NCBI GenBank assembly: GCA_023511475.1
Contig: JAIMBM010000084.1
Location: 1 to 9,146 of the forward strand
Direction: 5' to 3'
Length of the DNA: 9,146 bases
Source of the DNA: Anaerolineae bacterium
GTDB taxonomy: Bacteria; Chloroflexota; Anaerolineae; SpSt-313
This document shows, piece after piece, positions 1-6,281 of the stretch (position 1 is the stretch's first letter; the number at the start of each line of letters is the position of its first letter). The notes under the pieces are model-generated. The model was not told where the DNA came from, did not search any database, and saw only the letters and a list, made by a program, of their open reading frames with translations. Position numbers and translations under genes: made by a program.

Positions 1-10
1 CCCGCGGCGC

Positions 11-127
11 GCTCTGCATTACACACAAGTCGGGCTGCAGAGCATCACGGGGCATGAGATAGCGCCGCGGCGCCGATCTCAGCGGACCACCCGCCCACAC
101 TGCTGCTCGGAACACGCCGAGCGGCAG
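11..127. repeat. Cluster of three inverted repeats in the left non-coding region
   Basis: Three hairpin-forming inverted repeats lie close together. The first is GCTCTGCA (11-18) with TGCAGAGC (36-43), 8 bp and a 17-nt loop. The second is GAGAT (56-60) with ATCTC (76-80), enclosing the self-complementary GCGCCGCGGCGC. The third is CTGCTGCTCGG (100-110) with CCGAGCGGCAG (117-127), 11 pairs including one T-G wobble and a 6-nt loop. None is followed by a T run on either strand, so they are not classical intrinsic terminators. They may be the end of an upstream transcript, a structured RNA, or chance pairing in GC-rich DNA. No convincing coding sequence overlaps them. Confidence 0.5.
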
Positions 128-224
128 CCGCGATGTGCTGCAACTCCAGAGTGCCCTCACCCAACCCCCCTCTCAATCACATGTTGCTGAACCCGATTCT
201 GAGCACGTACGGAGTTGCCACCGT

Positions 225-253
225 TTGACACGCTTCCGCACCTGTGGCATGCT
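225..253 (+). promoter_or_regulatory. Possible distal promoter upstream of the acetate-CoA ligase gene
   Basis: A perfect -35 hexamer TTGACA lies at 225-230. The best-placed -10 candidate, 17 nt later, is CATGCT (248-253), which matches only three of six consensus positions. It overlaps the first copy of the tandem repeat at 246-284. This is weaker than the proximal promoter at 311-339. Confidence 0.25.
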
Positions 254-284
254 AGCACCGGCTCGGCATGCCAGCATCGGGCTC
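246..284. repeat. Imperfect tandem direct repeat (19 + 20 nt)
   Basis: Two adjacent copies begin GGCATGC and end GGCTC, at 246-264 and 265-284. They differ by two transitions and a single inserted G. The repeat ends 26 nt before the -35 box of the proximal promoter (311-316), a position compatible with an activator or repressor site. No known regulator motif was recognised. Confidence 0.55.
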
Positions 285-310
285 GCTCCGCTCGTGAAAT
301 CCATCACTAT

Positions 311-339
311 TTGCCTAACCTGGCCCGAAAGCGTAGAAT
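311..339 (+). promoter_or_regulatory. Proximal sigma70-like promoter of the acetate-CoA ligase gene
   Basis: TTGCCT (311-316, four of six matches to TTGACA) and TAGAAT (334-339, five of six matches to TATAAT) are separated by 17 nt. Transcription would start near 346, leaving a leader of about 35 nt before the ATG at 381. It also argues against any start codon upstream of 346. Confidence 0.5.
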
Positions 340-380
340 CCCTCCGAGTCCGCCATCCAATCGTATCTGGGGGTATCGCA

Positions 381-2474
381 ATGCTGGATATGTTCTTCGC
401 GCCGCGGGCCATTGCCGTCGTCGGCGCGGCGCGCGAGCCCGGCAAGCTGGGCTACGGCGTGCTGAGCAACTTGCTGCAGTACGGGTACAAGGGTCAGGTC
501 TATCCCATCAACCCCAAGGCCGACGAGATCCTGGGACTCAAAGCCTACCCGACGGTCCTGGATGTGCCCGGGCCCATTGACCTGGCGGTCATCGTCGTCC
601 CCAACAAGGCCGTGCCGGACGTGATGAGGCAGTGTGGGGAGAAGGGGGTCAAGGGCGTCGTCATCATCACGGCGGGCTTTAAGGAAGCCGGGCTCGAAGG
701 GATCAAGCTTGAGCGACAGGTCGTCGCCATCGCCAAGGAGTATGGCATCCGTATAGTCGGTCCGAACTGTCTTGGCATCATCGACACCGTGCAGCCGATG
801 AACGTCTCGTTCGCGGCCGGGCAGCCGCCGCAGGGCGGCATCGCCTTCATGTCGCAATCCGGAGCGCTATGCACGGCCATCCTGGACTGGGCGCTGGCCA
901 ACAACATCGGGTTCTCCTACTTTGTGAGCCTCGGAAACAAGGCGGACGTCGACGAGGTGGATCTCCTGGAGGCCTGGGACGGGAACCCGCATGCCAGGGT
1001 CATGATCGCCTATGTCGAGGGCCTGAGGGATGGGCGCCGGTTCATGGAGGTCGCACGCCGCGTCACGCGGCGGACGCCGGTGATCGCCGTCAAGTCCGGC
1101 AACACTGAAGCCGGCTCGCGCGCGGTGTCGTCACACACCGGGTCGCTCGCCGGCTCAAACCGGGCCTACGACGCCGCCTTCAGGCAGGCGGGGGTGCTTC
1201 GCGCTACGTCCATTCAGGACCTCTTCGACTATGCTATCGCCTTCGCCTACCAGCCGCTGCTCAAGGGCAATCGCATTGCGGTAGTCACGAATGCTGGCGG
1301 CCCGGCGATCATGGCGACCGACGCGCTCGAGTCTGCGGGCCTGAAGCTGGCCCCGCTGACGAAAGAGACGATTGAGGCGCTGCAGGGGAAGCTTCCGCCA
1401 GCCGCAAACACCTACAACCCGATCGACGTCCTCGGGGATGCTCTGTCCGACAGGTATGCCTTTGCCATTCAGAGGGCGCTGGAGGACCCGAACGTCGACG
1501 GGCTGCTGGTCATCCTGACGCCACAGGTCATGACCCGGATCGAGGAGACGGCCCGGGAGGTCGGGAGACTCTCCAGGCTCTACGACAAGCCGGTCGTCGG
1601 TTGCTTTATGGGTGAGGAAAAGGTCTCGGCCGGGATCCGCATCCTCACTGAGGAGGGGGTGCCGAACTATCCCTTCCCGGAGCGGGCGGCGGGGGCCTTC
1701 AGGGCCATGATGGACTATCGCCGCTGGCTCGACCGGCCGATTCCGGAGGTCAGGCAATTCACGGTGAACCGCGAAGCGGTGCAACGGACCTTTACGCGCG
1801 TGCGCGAGGAGGGGCGCCTGACCCTCGGGGATACAGAGGCGCGGGCGGTGGCCGAGGCCTACGGCCTGCGGGTGCCCAAGTCCAGGCTGGCCGCGACTGC
1901 TGAGGAGGCGGTGCGCTATGCCGAGGAGATCGGCTATCCCGTAGTCATGAAGATTGCCTCGCCGGACATCCTGCACAAGTCCGATATCGGTGGCATCAAG
2001 GTCGGGGTGATGGGCGCGAGCGACGTGCGCGATGCCTTCGACCTGCTCGTGTATCGGGCGACCCGCTACATGCCCGATGCCCAGATATGGGGCGTGCAGG
2101 TCCAGGAGATGGTGACCGGCGCCAAGGAAACGATCATCGGCATGAGCCGCGACCCGCAGTTTGGCCCCATGATCATGTTTGGGCTGGGCGGCATCTACGT
2201 CGAGGTCCTCAAGGATGTGACCTTCCGAATCGCGCCGGTGTCGGAGCTGGAAGCGCGGGAGATGATCAGCGAGATTCGCTCATATCACCTCCTGCAGGGT
2301 GTCCGTGGGGAGCGCGCATCTGACCTGGATGCCATCGCAGATACCATCCTGCACATCTCACAGCTGGTCACCGATTTTCCAGAGATCGTCGAGCTGGATG
2401 TGAACCCGCTTCTCGTCCGTGAAGCCGGGGCGGGGGCAGTGGCGGTCGACATGCGGCTGGTGCTGAGTTCCTAG
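381..2474 (+). CDS. ADP-forming acetate-CoA ligase (acetyl-CoA synthetase), fused alpha-beta form
   Basis: This 697-residue enzyme probably interconverts acetyl-CoA + ADP + Pi with acetate + ATP + CoA in the cytoplasm, giving ATP by substrate-level phosphorylation. Domains in order are an N-terminal CoA-binding Rossmann domain (about 1-125, with VVGAA near residue 13), a succinyl-CoA-synthetase-like ligase region (about 130-450, including GPNCLGI and SQSGAL), and a C-terminal ATP-grasp domain (about 480-697). The motif SSHTGSLAGS places the expected phosphohistidine at H252. The second conserved histidine is H532 in HKSDIGG. Alpha and beta parts, separate subunits in many archaea, are one chain here. 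The reading frame is open back to 135, but homology begins at MLDMFFAPRAIAVVG. ATG 381 also sits about 35 nt behind a promoter, with only a weak GGGGG (369-373) as ribosome site. Other acyl-CoA substrates are possible. The next gene follows after 37 nt, probably in an operon. Confidence 0.93.
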   Translation: MLDMFFAPRAIAVVGAAREPGKLGYGVLSNLLQYGYKGQVYPINPKADEILGLKAYPTVLDVPGPIDLAVIVVPNKAVPDVMRQCGEKGVKGVVIITAGFKEAGLEGIKLERQVVAIAKEYGIRIVGPNCLGIIDTVQPMNVSFAAGQPPQGGIAFMSQSGALCTAILDWALANNIGFSYFVSLGNKADVDEVDLLEAWDGNPHARVMIAYVEGLRDGRRFMEVARRVTRRTPVIAVKSGNTEAGSRAVSSHTGSLAGSNRAYDAAFRQAGVLRATSIQDLFDYAIAFAYQPLLKGNRIAVVTNAGGPAIMATDALESAGLKLAPLTKETIEALQGKLPPAANTYNPIDVLGDALSDRYAFAIQRALEDPNVDGLLVILTPQVMTRIEETAREVGRLSRLYDKPVVGCFMGEEKVSAGIRILTEEGVPNYPFPERAAGAFRAMMDYRRWLDRPIPEVRQFTVNREAVQRTFTRVREEGRLTLGDTEARAVAEAYGLRVPKSRLAATAEEAVRYAEEIGYPVVMKIASPDILHKSDIGGIKVGVMGASDVRDAFDLLVYRATRYMPDAQIWGVQVQEMVTGAKETIIGMSRDPQFGPMIMFGLGGIYVEVLKDVTFRIAPVSELEAREMISEIRSYHLLQGVRGERASDLDAIADTILHISQLVTDFPEIVELDVNPLLVREAGAGAVAVDMRLVLSS

Positions 2475-2493
2475 CTCTATCCCTAGGTTACTC

Positions 2494-2503
2494 GGAGAGG
2501 AGG
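2494..2503 (+). promoter_or_regulatory. Shine-Dalgarno site of the DRTGG-domain gene
   Basis: A purine-rich GGAGAGGAGG ends 8 nt before ATG 2512. It is far stronger than the ribosome site of the preceding gene, suggesting the second gene of the pair is translated independently and efficiently. Confidence 0.7.
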
Positions 2504-2511
2504 ATTTCCTG

Positions 2512-3579
2512 ATGGCTACGTTGTACGTCACGTCCCCGGAGACCTTCTCGGGCAAGAGCGCGCTATGCGTTGGGCTCGGGAAGCGCTTTATCCGAGACGG
2601 CTACCGCGTAGGCTACATGAAGCCCGTGAGCACGAACGCCCTGCGCACCGGCGGGGTCTGCATCGACCAGGATGCCGAGTTCATGAAGCACACCTTCGGC
2701 CTGACGGAGCCGGTCACGGCGCTCGCGCCCATCTGCCTGGACGCGGCCGATGTCGAGGCCACGCTCCGGGGCGAGAAGAACGACTTTGTGCGCCGTCTTG
2801 AGGAAACCTTTGCGACCGTCTCCGAGGAGAAGGACGTGATGATCCTCGAGGGTGGCTCGAGCCTCATGGAGGGGTTCATGCTTGGGCTGCCCAGCTACGA
2901 GGTCTCCTCGCTCCTCCGGGCCAAAGAGCTGGTGGTCGTCAAGTACAACACCGTCTCGGTCGTGGACGAGATCCTGGGTGCCAAGTCCGTGCTGCGCACG
3001 AGCATGCTGGGGGCAGTGATCAACTCGGTGCCGCGCCCCAAGCTCGACTTTGTGCGCAGCACTGTGGTGCCCTTCCTGGAGCAGCGCGGGATCAAGGTCT
3101 ACGCCGTCCTACCGCAGGAGCGCGTCCTCCTCTCCATCAGCGTGCGCGAGCTGGCCGAGGTCCTCGGCGGCGAGATTCTCTGCTGCGCCGATCGTGTGGA
3201 CGAGCTGGTCGAGAACCTGATGGTCGGCGCGATGAGCGTGGACTCGGCGCTGAGCTACTTCCGCCGCAAGCCGAACAAGGCCGTTATCACCGGCGGAGAC
3301 CGACCTGATATCCAGCTTGCTGCCCTGGAGACCTCGACCAAGTGCCTGATCCTGACGGGCAACGTGCAGCCGAGTCCCATCATCCTGGATCGGGCCGAGG
3401 AGGTCGGCGTACCCATGATCCTGGTGCGCAAGGATACGCTGACCACGGTCGAGATCATCGAGCAGTTCTTTGGCAAGACGCGCTTCCACCAGGAAAAGAA
3501 GATCCTGCGGTTCGAGCGTCTGCTGGAGACGAGCTTTGACTTTGCGGCCCTCTACAAGGACATCGGGCTGGTGAAGTAG
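2512..3579 (+). CDS. BioD-like P-loop and DRTGG domain protein (phosphotransacetylase N-terminal-like)
   Basis: This 355-residue soluble protein matches the N-terminal, non-catalytic part of long phosphotransacetylases. Residues 1 to about 215 form a dethiobiotin-synthetase-like P-loop NTPase with SPETFSGKS at 8-16 (K15 and S16 in the P-loop) and a conserved EGG in MILEGGSSLMEG. A later MLGAVINSVP segment resembles the guanine or acyl-recognition strand of this fold. Residues about 220-335 form a DRTGG domain, with ITGGDR at 259-264. The phosphotransacetylase catalytic domain is absent, so acetyl transfer is not expected. In large phosphotransacetylases this region has a regulatory role, and stand-alone copies next to ADP-forming acetyl-CoA synthetase genes are common. 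A nucleotide- or metabolite-sensing partner of the upstream synthetase is therefore my inference. Biotin or cobyrinate synthesis is unlikely because no such genes lie nearby. The start is supported by GGAGAGGAGG 8 nt upstream. Confidence 0.85.
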   Translation: MATLYVTSPETFSGKSALCVGLGKRFIRDGYRVGYMKPVSTNALRTGGVCIDQDAEFMKHTFGLTEPVTALAPICLDAADVEATLRGEKNDFVRRLEETFATVSEEKDVMILEGGSSLMEGFMLGLPSYEVSSLLRAKELVVVKYNTVSVVDEILGAKSVLRTSMLGAVINSVPRPKLDFVRSTVVPFLEQRGIKVYAVLPQERVLLSISVRELAEVLGGEILCCADRVDELVENLMVGAMSVDSALSYFRRKPNKAVITGGDRPDIQLAALETSTKCLILTGNVQPSPIILDRAEEVGVPMILVRKDTLTTVEIIEQFFGKTRFHQEKKILRFERLLETSFDFAALYKDIGLVK

Positions 3580-3624
3580 GCCGCGGAGCTGAGGCGCGGC
3601 CGCTCGGGCCGGCCGAGGCCCGGG
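3579..3624 (+). terminator. GC-rich hairpins after the DRTGG gene, possible weak terminator
   Basis: Right at the stop codon, GGCCGC (3579-3584) can pair with GCGGCC (3596-3601). Immediately after, CTCGGGCC (3603-3610) pairs with GGCCCGGG (3617-3624), 8 pairs including one T-G wobble and a 6-nt loop. The following GACGGGTTGGAGATTTG is not a true T run, so termination may be partial or Rho-assisted. Read-through into enolase remains possible. Confidence 0.35.
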
Positions 3625-3749
3625 ACGGGTTGGAGATTTGGGAGGGTTGGCGGGCCGCTTCGGCGCCCGCCAACATGCCTGCAAGGAGAGTCCACCCTTT
3701 CCCCGCAGCGCCGCGGGAACCGAGGCCGGGGATAGGGTACCCGAACGTC

Positions 3750-3775
3750 TGGCGCGCAGGAAGACCAGCGCGCCG
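3750..3775 (+). repeat. Inverted repeat in the leader of enolase
   Basis: GGCGCGC (3751-3757) and GCGCGCC (3768-3774) form a perfect 7-bp stem with a 10-nt loop, extendable by a T-G pair at 3750/3775. It ends about 20 nt before the enolase ribosome site and has no T run. It may be a leader structure; chance is also plausible in such GC-rich DNA. Confidence 0.35.
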
Positions 3776-3796
3776 CACATGCAGACTGGAGTGCGA

Positions 3797-3803
3797 AAGG
3801 AGA
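3797..3803 (+). promoter_or_regulatory. Shine-Dalgarno site that fixes the enolase start
   Basis: AAGGAGA ends 6 nt before ATG 3810. The reading frame is open back to 3630, but the 60 extra residues would be Pro/Arg/Ala-rich and unlike enolase. This site and the conserved N terminus fix the start at 3810. Confidence 0.8.
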
Positions 3804-3809
3804 CCGCGG

Positions 3810-5096
3810 ATGACCCTCATTGAAGACATCGTCGCTCGCGAGGTGCTCGACTCGCGCGGCAATCCGACGGTGGAGGTAGAGATAGAGCTATCCGGGGGTG
3901 CCATCGGCCGCGCCATGGTGCCCTCGGGCGCATCGACAGGCCAGTACGAGGCCCTCGAGTTGCGCGATGGCGACAAGAGCCGCTACGGCGGCAAGGGCGT
4001 CCAGCAGGCGGTGGAGAACGTGAATATCACCATCGCCGAGGCTCTCTTGGGGTGGGACGCCCTGGACCAGACCGGCATCGACCTGCACATGATCGGTCTG
4101 GATGGCACGCCCAACAAGAGCAAGCTGGGCGCCAATGCCATCCTCGGCGTGTCCCTCGCCGTAGCGCACGCCGCCGCCGAGGCCCTCGGGCTACCCCTCT
4201 ACCGGTACATTGGCGGTGTCAGCGCGCGCACGCTTCCGGTGCCGATGATGAACATCCTCAATGGCGGGAAGCATGCCGCCAACTCGACCGACCTGCAGGA
4301 GTTCATGATCATGCCGGTTGGGGCGCCGAGCTTTCGCGAGGCGCTGCGCTGGGGTGCAGAGGTGTACCATGCCCTCAAGGCCGTGCTCAAGAGCCGCGGC
4401 TACGATACCAACGTGGGCGATGAAGGAGGATACGCGCCCTCTCTGGGCTCCAACGCCGAAGCGGTCGAGGTGATCCTGGCCGCCATCGAGAAGGCCGGCT
4501 ACCGGCCGGGGCAGGACATCTACCTTGCCCTCGACCCGGCGGCGACCGAGCTGTACAGGGACGGTCAGTACCATCTCGCAAGGGAGGGACGCGTCCTCTC
4601 CGGCGACGAGATGATCGAGTTCTACGCCGATTGGGTTGAAAAGTACCCGATCATCTCCATCGAGGATGGCCTCGCCGAGGACGACTGGGAGCACTGGAAA
4701 AAGCTACGCGCCCGCCTCGGCGACCGCGTCCAGATCGTCGGCGACGATCTGCTCGTCACCAACGTCGCCCGCATCGAGCGGGCCATCGAGGAGAAGAGCT
4801 GCAACTCCCTGCTCACCAAGGTCAACCAGATCGGGAGCCTCACCGAGGCGATCGCGGCGGTGACGACGGCACAGCGAGCGGGATGGACGGCCATCATATC
4901 TCACCGCTCCGGCGAGACAGAGGACACCACCATCGCCGACCTTGCCGTTGCCCTCAACGCCGGGCAGATCAAGACCGGTGCGCCTGCACGCACCGACCGG
5001 ATCGCCAAGTACAATCAGCTCCTGCGCATCGAGGAGGAGCTCGGCGACATCGCCGTGTATCCGGGGATGAAGGCGTTCTACAATCTGAGGCGGTAG
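3810..5096 (+). CDS. eno: Enolase (phosphopyruvate hydratase)
   Basis: Cytoplasmic glycolytic enzyme converting 2-phosphoglycerate to phosphoenolpyruvate with two Mg2+ ions. The 428 residues match the normal bacterial length, and the N terminus (IVAREVLDSRGNPTVEVE) is canonical. The mobile loop SGASTG is present. Catalytic positions are intact: E164 in DLQEFMIMP, E205 in VGDEGGYAP, K337 in LLTKVNQIG, and H365 in SHRSGETED. Metal ligands are D242 in LALDPAA, E285 in SIEDGLAEDDW and D312 in GDDLLVTN. The enolase signature (LLTKVNQIGSLTEAI) is complete. It lies 230 nt after the DRTGG gene, in the same direction, and is closed by a strong hairpin terminator at 5125. I found no clear promoter in that gap, so transcription may come from a weak local promoter or by read-through from the acetate genes. 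Its product feeds pyruvate and acetyl-CoA formation, which fits its position next to the acetate-CoA ligase. Confidence 0.98.
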   Translation: MTLIEDIVAREVLDSRGNPTVEVEIELSGGAIGRAMVPSGASTGQYEALELRDGDKSRYGGKGVQQAVENVNITIAEALLGWDALDQTGIDLHMIGLDGTPNKSKLGANAILGVSLAVAHAAAEALGLPLYRYIGGVSARTLPVPMMNILNGGKHAANSTDLQEFMIMPVGAPSFREALRWGAEVYHALKAVLKSRGYDTNVGDEGGYAPSLGSNAEAVEVILAAIEKAGYRPGQDIYLALDPAATELYRDGQYHLAREGRVLSGDEMIEFYADWVEKYPIISIEDGLAEDDWEHWKKLRARLGDRVQIVGDDLLVTNVARIERAIEEKSCNSLLTKVNQIGSLTEAIAAVTTAQRAGWTAIISHRSGETEDTTIADLAVALNAGQIKTGAPARTDRIAKYNQLLRIEEELGDIAVYPGMKAFYNLRR

Positions 5097-5124
5097 TCGC
5101 TCTTCGCCATCGGGTCACAATCCG

Positions 5125-5160
5125 GAGCCCTGGGATGGTGCGGACGTCCCAGGGCTCTTT
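5125..5160 (+). terminator. Intrinsic terminator after enolase
   Basis: GAGCCCTGGGA (5125-5135) and TCCCAGGGCTC (5147-5157) form a perfect 11-bp stem with an 11-nt loop. It is followed by TTT (5158-5160). The T run is short, but the stem is very stable and lies 28 nt after the enolase stop. Confidence 0.8.
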
Positions 5161-5216
5161 GCTGAGAGGCACGGCTCGAAGAATGCAGGTTTGGGCAGTC
5201 AGCCCATGGGCACAGA

Positions 5217-5245
5217 TTGACACGCCCTTCCATAGCGCCTACACT
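5217..5245 (+). promoter_or_regulatory. Strong sigma70-like promoter of the GNAT gene
   Basis: A consensus -35 TTGACA (5217-5222), exactly 17 nt of spacer, and TACACT (5240-5245, four of six matches) give the best promoter in the window. Transcription would begin near 5252, leaving a leader of about 75 nt. Confidence 0.7.
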
Positions 5246-5264
5246 TCTAACAGGAGCGCTGCTC

Positions 5265-5302
5265 GCCAGGCCGCACCCGGATCCGGGGCATCATGGCCTG
5301 GC
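5265..5302 (+). promoter_or_regulatory. Structured 5' leader of the GNAT gene (nested inverted repeats)
   Basis: GCCAGGCC (5265-5272) and GGCCTGGC (5295-5302) form a perfect 8-bp stem. The loop contains the 12-nt self-complementary CCCGGATCCGGG (5276-5287). The stem ends 6 nt before the Shine-Dalgarno sequence GGAGGGAG (5309-5316), close enough to affect ribosome access. It could also be an operator just downstream of the start point. No known riboswitch class was recognised. Confidence 0.5.
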
Positions 5303-5308
5303 CCATCT

Positions 5309-5316
5309 GGAGGGAG
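5309..5316 (+). promoter_or_regulatory. Shine-Dalgarno site that fixes the GNAT start
   Basis: GGAGGGAG ends 10 nt before ATG 5327. The reading frame is open back to 4883 inside enolase, so this site and the downstream homology decide the start. Confidence 0.65.
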
Positions 5317-5326
5317 CTGGTACGAA

Positions 5327-5959
5327 ATGCTCCTGCGCGGTACACGGGTGATCGTCAGACCCCTGTCCCGGGCCGATCTGGACGAAATCGAGACCTGGAC
5401 CCCCTTCACTGATCCGCTCTACCTCTCCTGGAACCGCTTCCCCTGGCGCCTTCTGGGGAAGGACCTGTGGTTTGAGCTCGAGGCCCTCGATCCCCTCGTG
5501 GAGCGCTATGCTGTCGTTGACCTTGAGGGCCGGGTGATCGGCATGGTCGGCCTTGTCGGGGCACAGAAGGGGGCGTCGCCGGAGCTGAGCATCTTTCTGG
5601 GCGCCGAGTTCTGCGGGCAGGGTCTCGGCACCGACGCCCTGCAGACTCTGCTGCGCCAGGGATTCGAAGAGCGGGTCTTTGCCTCCGTACGCCTGCAGGT
5701 AGCCGCGACCAACCGCCGCGCCCAACGCGCCTATGAGAAGTGTGGCTTCCGCAGGGTCGGACAACACTACCGCCTGTTGGATGAAAGCGAATCGCTCGCC
5801 TTTCTCGAAGAGCCCGTGTACTCTGACATGCGCCAGTACTACCGCAGGGAGGGCGGGCGCACCTATCTGCTCTTCTACGACATGGAGCTCTGTGCAGCCG
5901 ACTGGTCGGCGGCTCAGCGTCGCACGGGGCAGGGCACGGGTCACGGGCGCAATCTGTAG
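5327..5959 (+). CDS. GNAT-family N-acetyltransferase
   Basis: This 210-residue protein belongs to the Gcn5-related acetyltransferases, which move an acetyl group from acetyl-CoA to an amine. The N terminus (LLRGTRVIVRPLSRADLDEI) is typical of the RimJ/RimL-like branch. Central strands lead to GQGLGT at 97-102, the acetyl-CoA pyrophosphate-binding loop. NRRAQRAYEKCGF (YEKCGF at 136-141) is the classical C-terminal motif. The substrate cannot be told from sequence: ribosomal or other protein N termini, small amines or antibiotics are all possible. Residues after about 150, including a stretch with SDMRQYYRREGG, extend past the core fold and may shape the substrate pocket. The gene is monocistronic in appearance: it has its own promoter and a terminator stands just upstream. 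I chose ATG 5327 because homology begins there and a ribosome site precedes it. Confidence 0.85.
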   Translation: MLLRGTRVIVRPLSRADLDEIETWTPFTDPLYLSWNRFPWRLLGKDLWFELEALDPLVERYAVVDLEGRVIGMVGLVGAQKGASPELSIFLGAEFCGQGLGTDALQTLLRQGFEERVFASVRLQVAATNRRAQRAYEKCGFRRVGQHYRLLDESESLAFLEEPVYSDMRQYYRREGGRTYLLFYDMELCAADWSAAQRRTGQGTGHGRNL

Positions 5960-6281
5960 GCAGCCCGGCGAACGCTGGGACACTCGTTCCGCTCCTGCCA
6001 CCGGCCGACAGGGCGCGCCTGTCCGCCTCTGAACCTGTGGGGCAGGAGGCCCAGAGCCGCGACATGGCGCACAGGCACATGCGCCACCGCATTTCGCAGA
6101 AACTCGTCCCGAGGCTGAACTGCACCCCGCAGGTTCGGATGCGATGCTCCCGGCGACTGGCGCCGTGTGGTCGCAGGCGAGAGTGGTTGCACCCTGAGGA
6201 CGCCGCTGGTGGCACCAGTATTGCTCGCTATTCGCCCGAGACGGGCGGTGCGCCCGGACGGCTGCGAGCTGAGAGGATGAG
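5960..6281 (+). other. 320-nt non-coding gap with clustered small hairpins
   Basis: No credible gene was found. Local perfect or near-perfect stems are GACAGG/CCTGTC (6007-6023), TGGCGCA/TGCGCCA (6065-6086), GAACTGC/GCAgGTTC with one bulge (6117-6136), CGGCG/CGCCG (6151-6165), CTGG/CCAG (6206-6218) and CGGGCG/CGCCCG (6242-6256). GCAGCC (5960-5965) could also pair with GGCTGC (6260-6265) and enclose them all. It may hold a structured RNA or the leader of the PspC gene. It does not match RNase P RNA, tmRNA or tRNA motifs that I know. Confidence 0.35.

Noticed and set aside
2..192. Open frame running in from the left edge on the + strand
   Set aside because: It ends in a Cys/Pro/His-rich stretch with no recognisable domain and crosses three hairpins, so a partial gene is not supported.
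135..380. N-terminal extension of the acetate-CoA ligase by 82 residues
   Set aside because: The extension is unlike the family, includes the predicted promoter at 311-339 and has no ribosome site. The conserved N terminus begins at 381.
1155..1976. Long - strand open frame inside the acetate-CoA ligase gene
   Set aside because: Antisense shadow of a well-conserved gene. Long antisense frames are expected in GC-rich coding DNA, and the translation has no recognisable motif.
3670..3700. AAGGAGAG ribosome-site-like sequence in the gap before enolase
   Set aside because: No start codon at a suitable distance opens a meaningful frame. It is probably chance.
3109..3976. Two overlapping - strand open frames across the DRTGG/enolase junction
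   Set aside because: They overlap conserved coding sequence on the other strand and have Arg/Pro/Ser-rich, domain-free translations.
6117..6140. T-arm-like GGTTCGGAT suggesting a tRNA
   Set aside because: The invariant A of the T loop is missing, and no acceptor, D or anticodon arms can be built around it.
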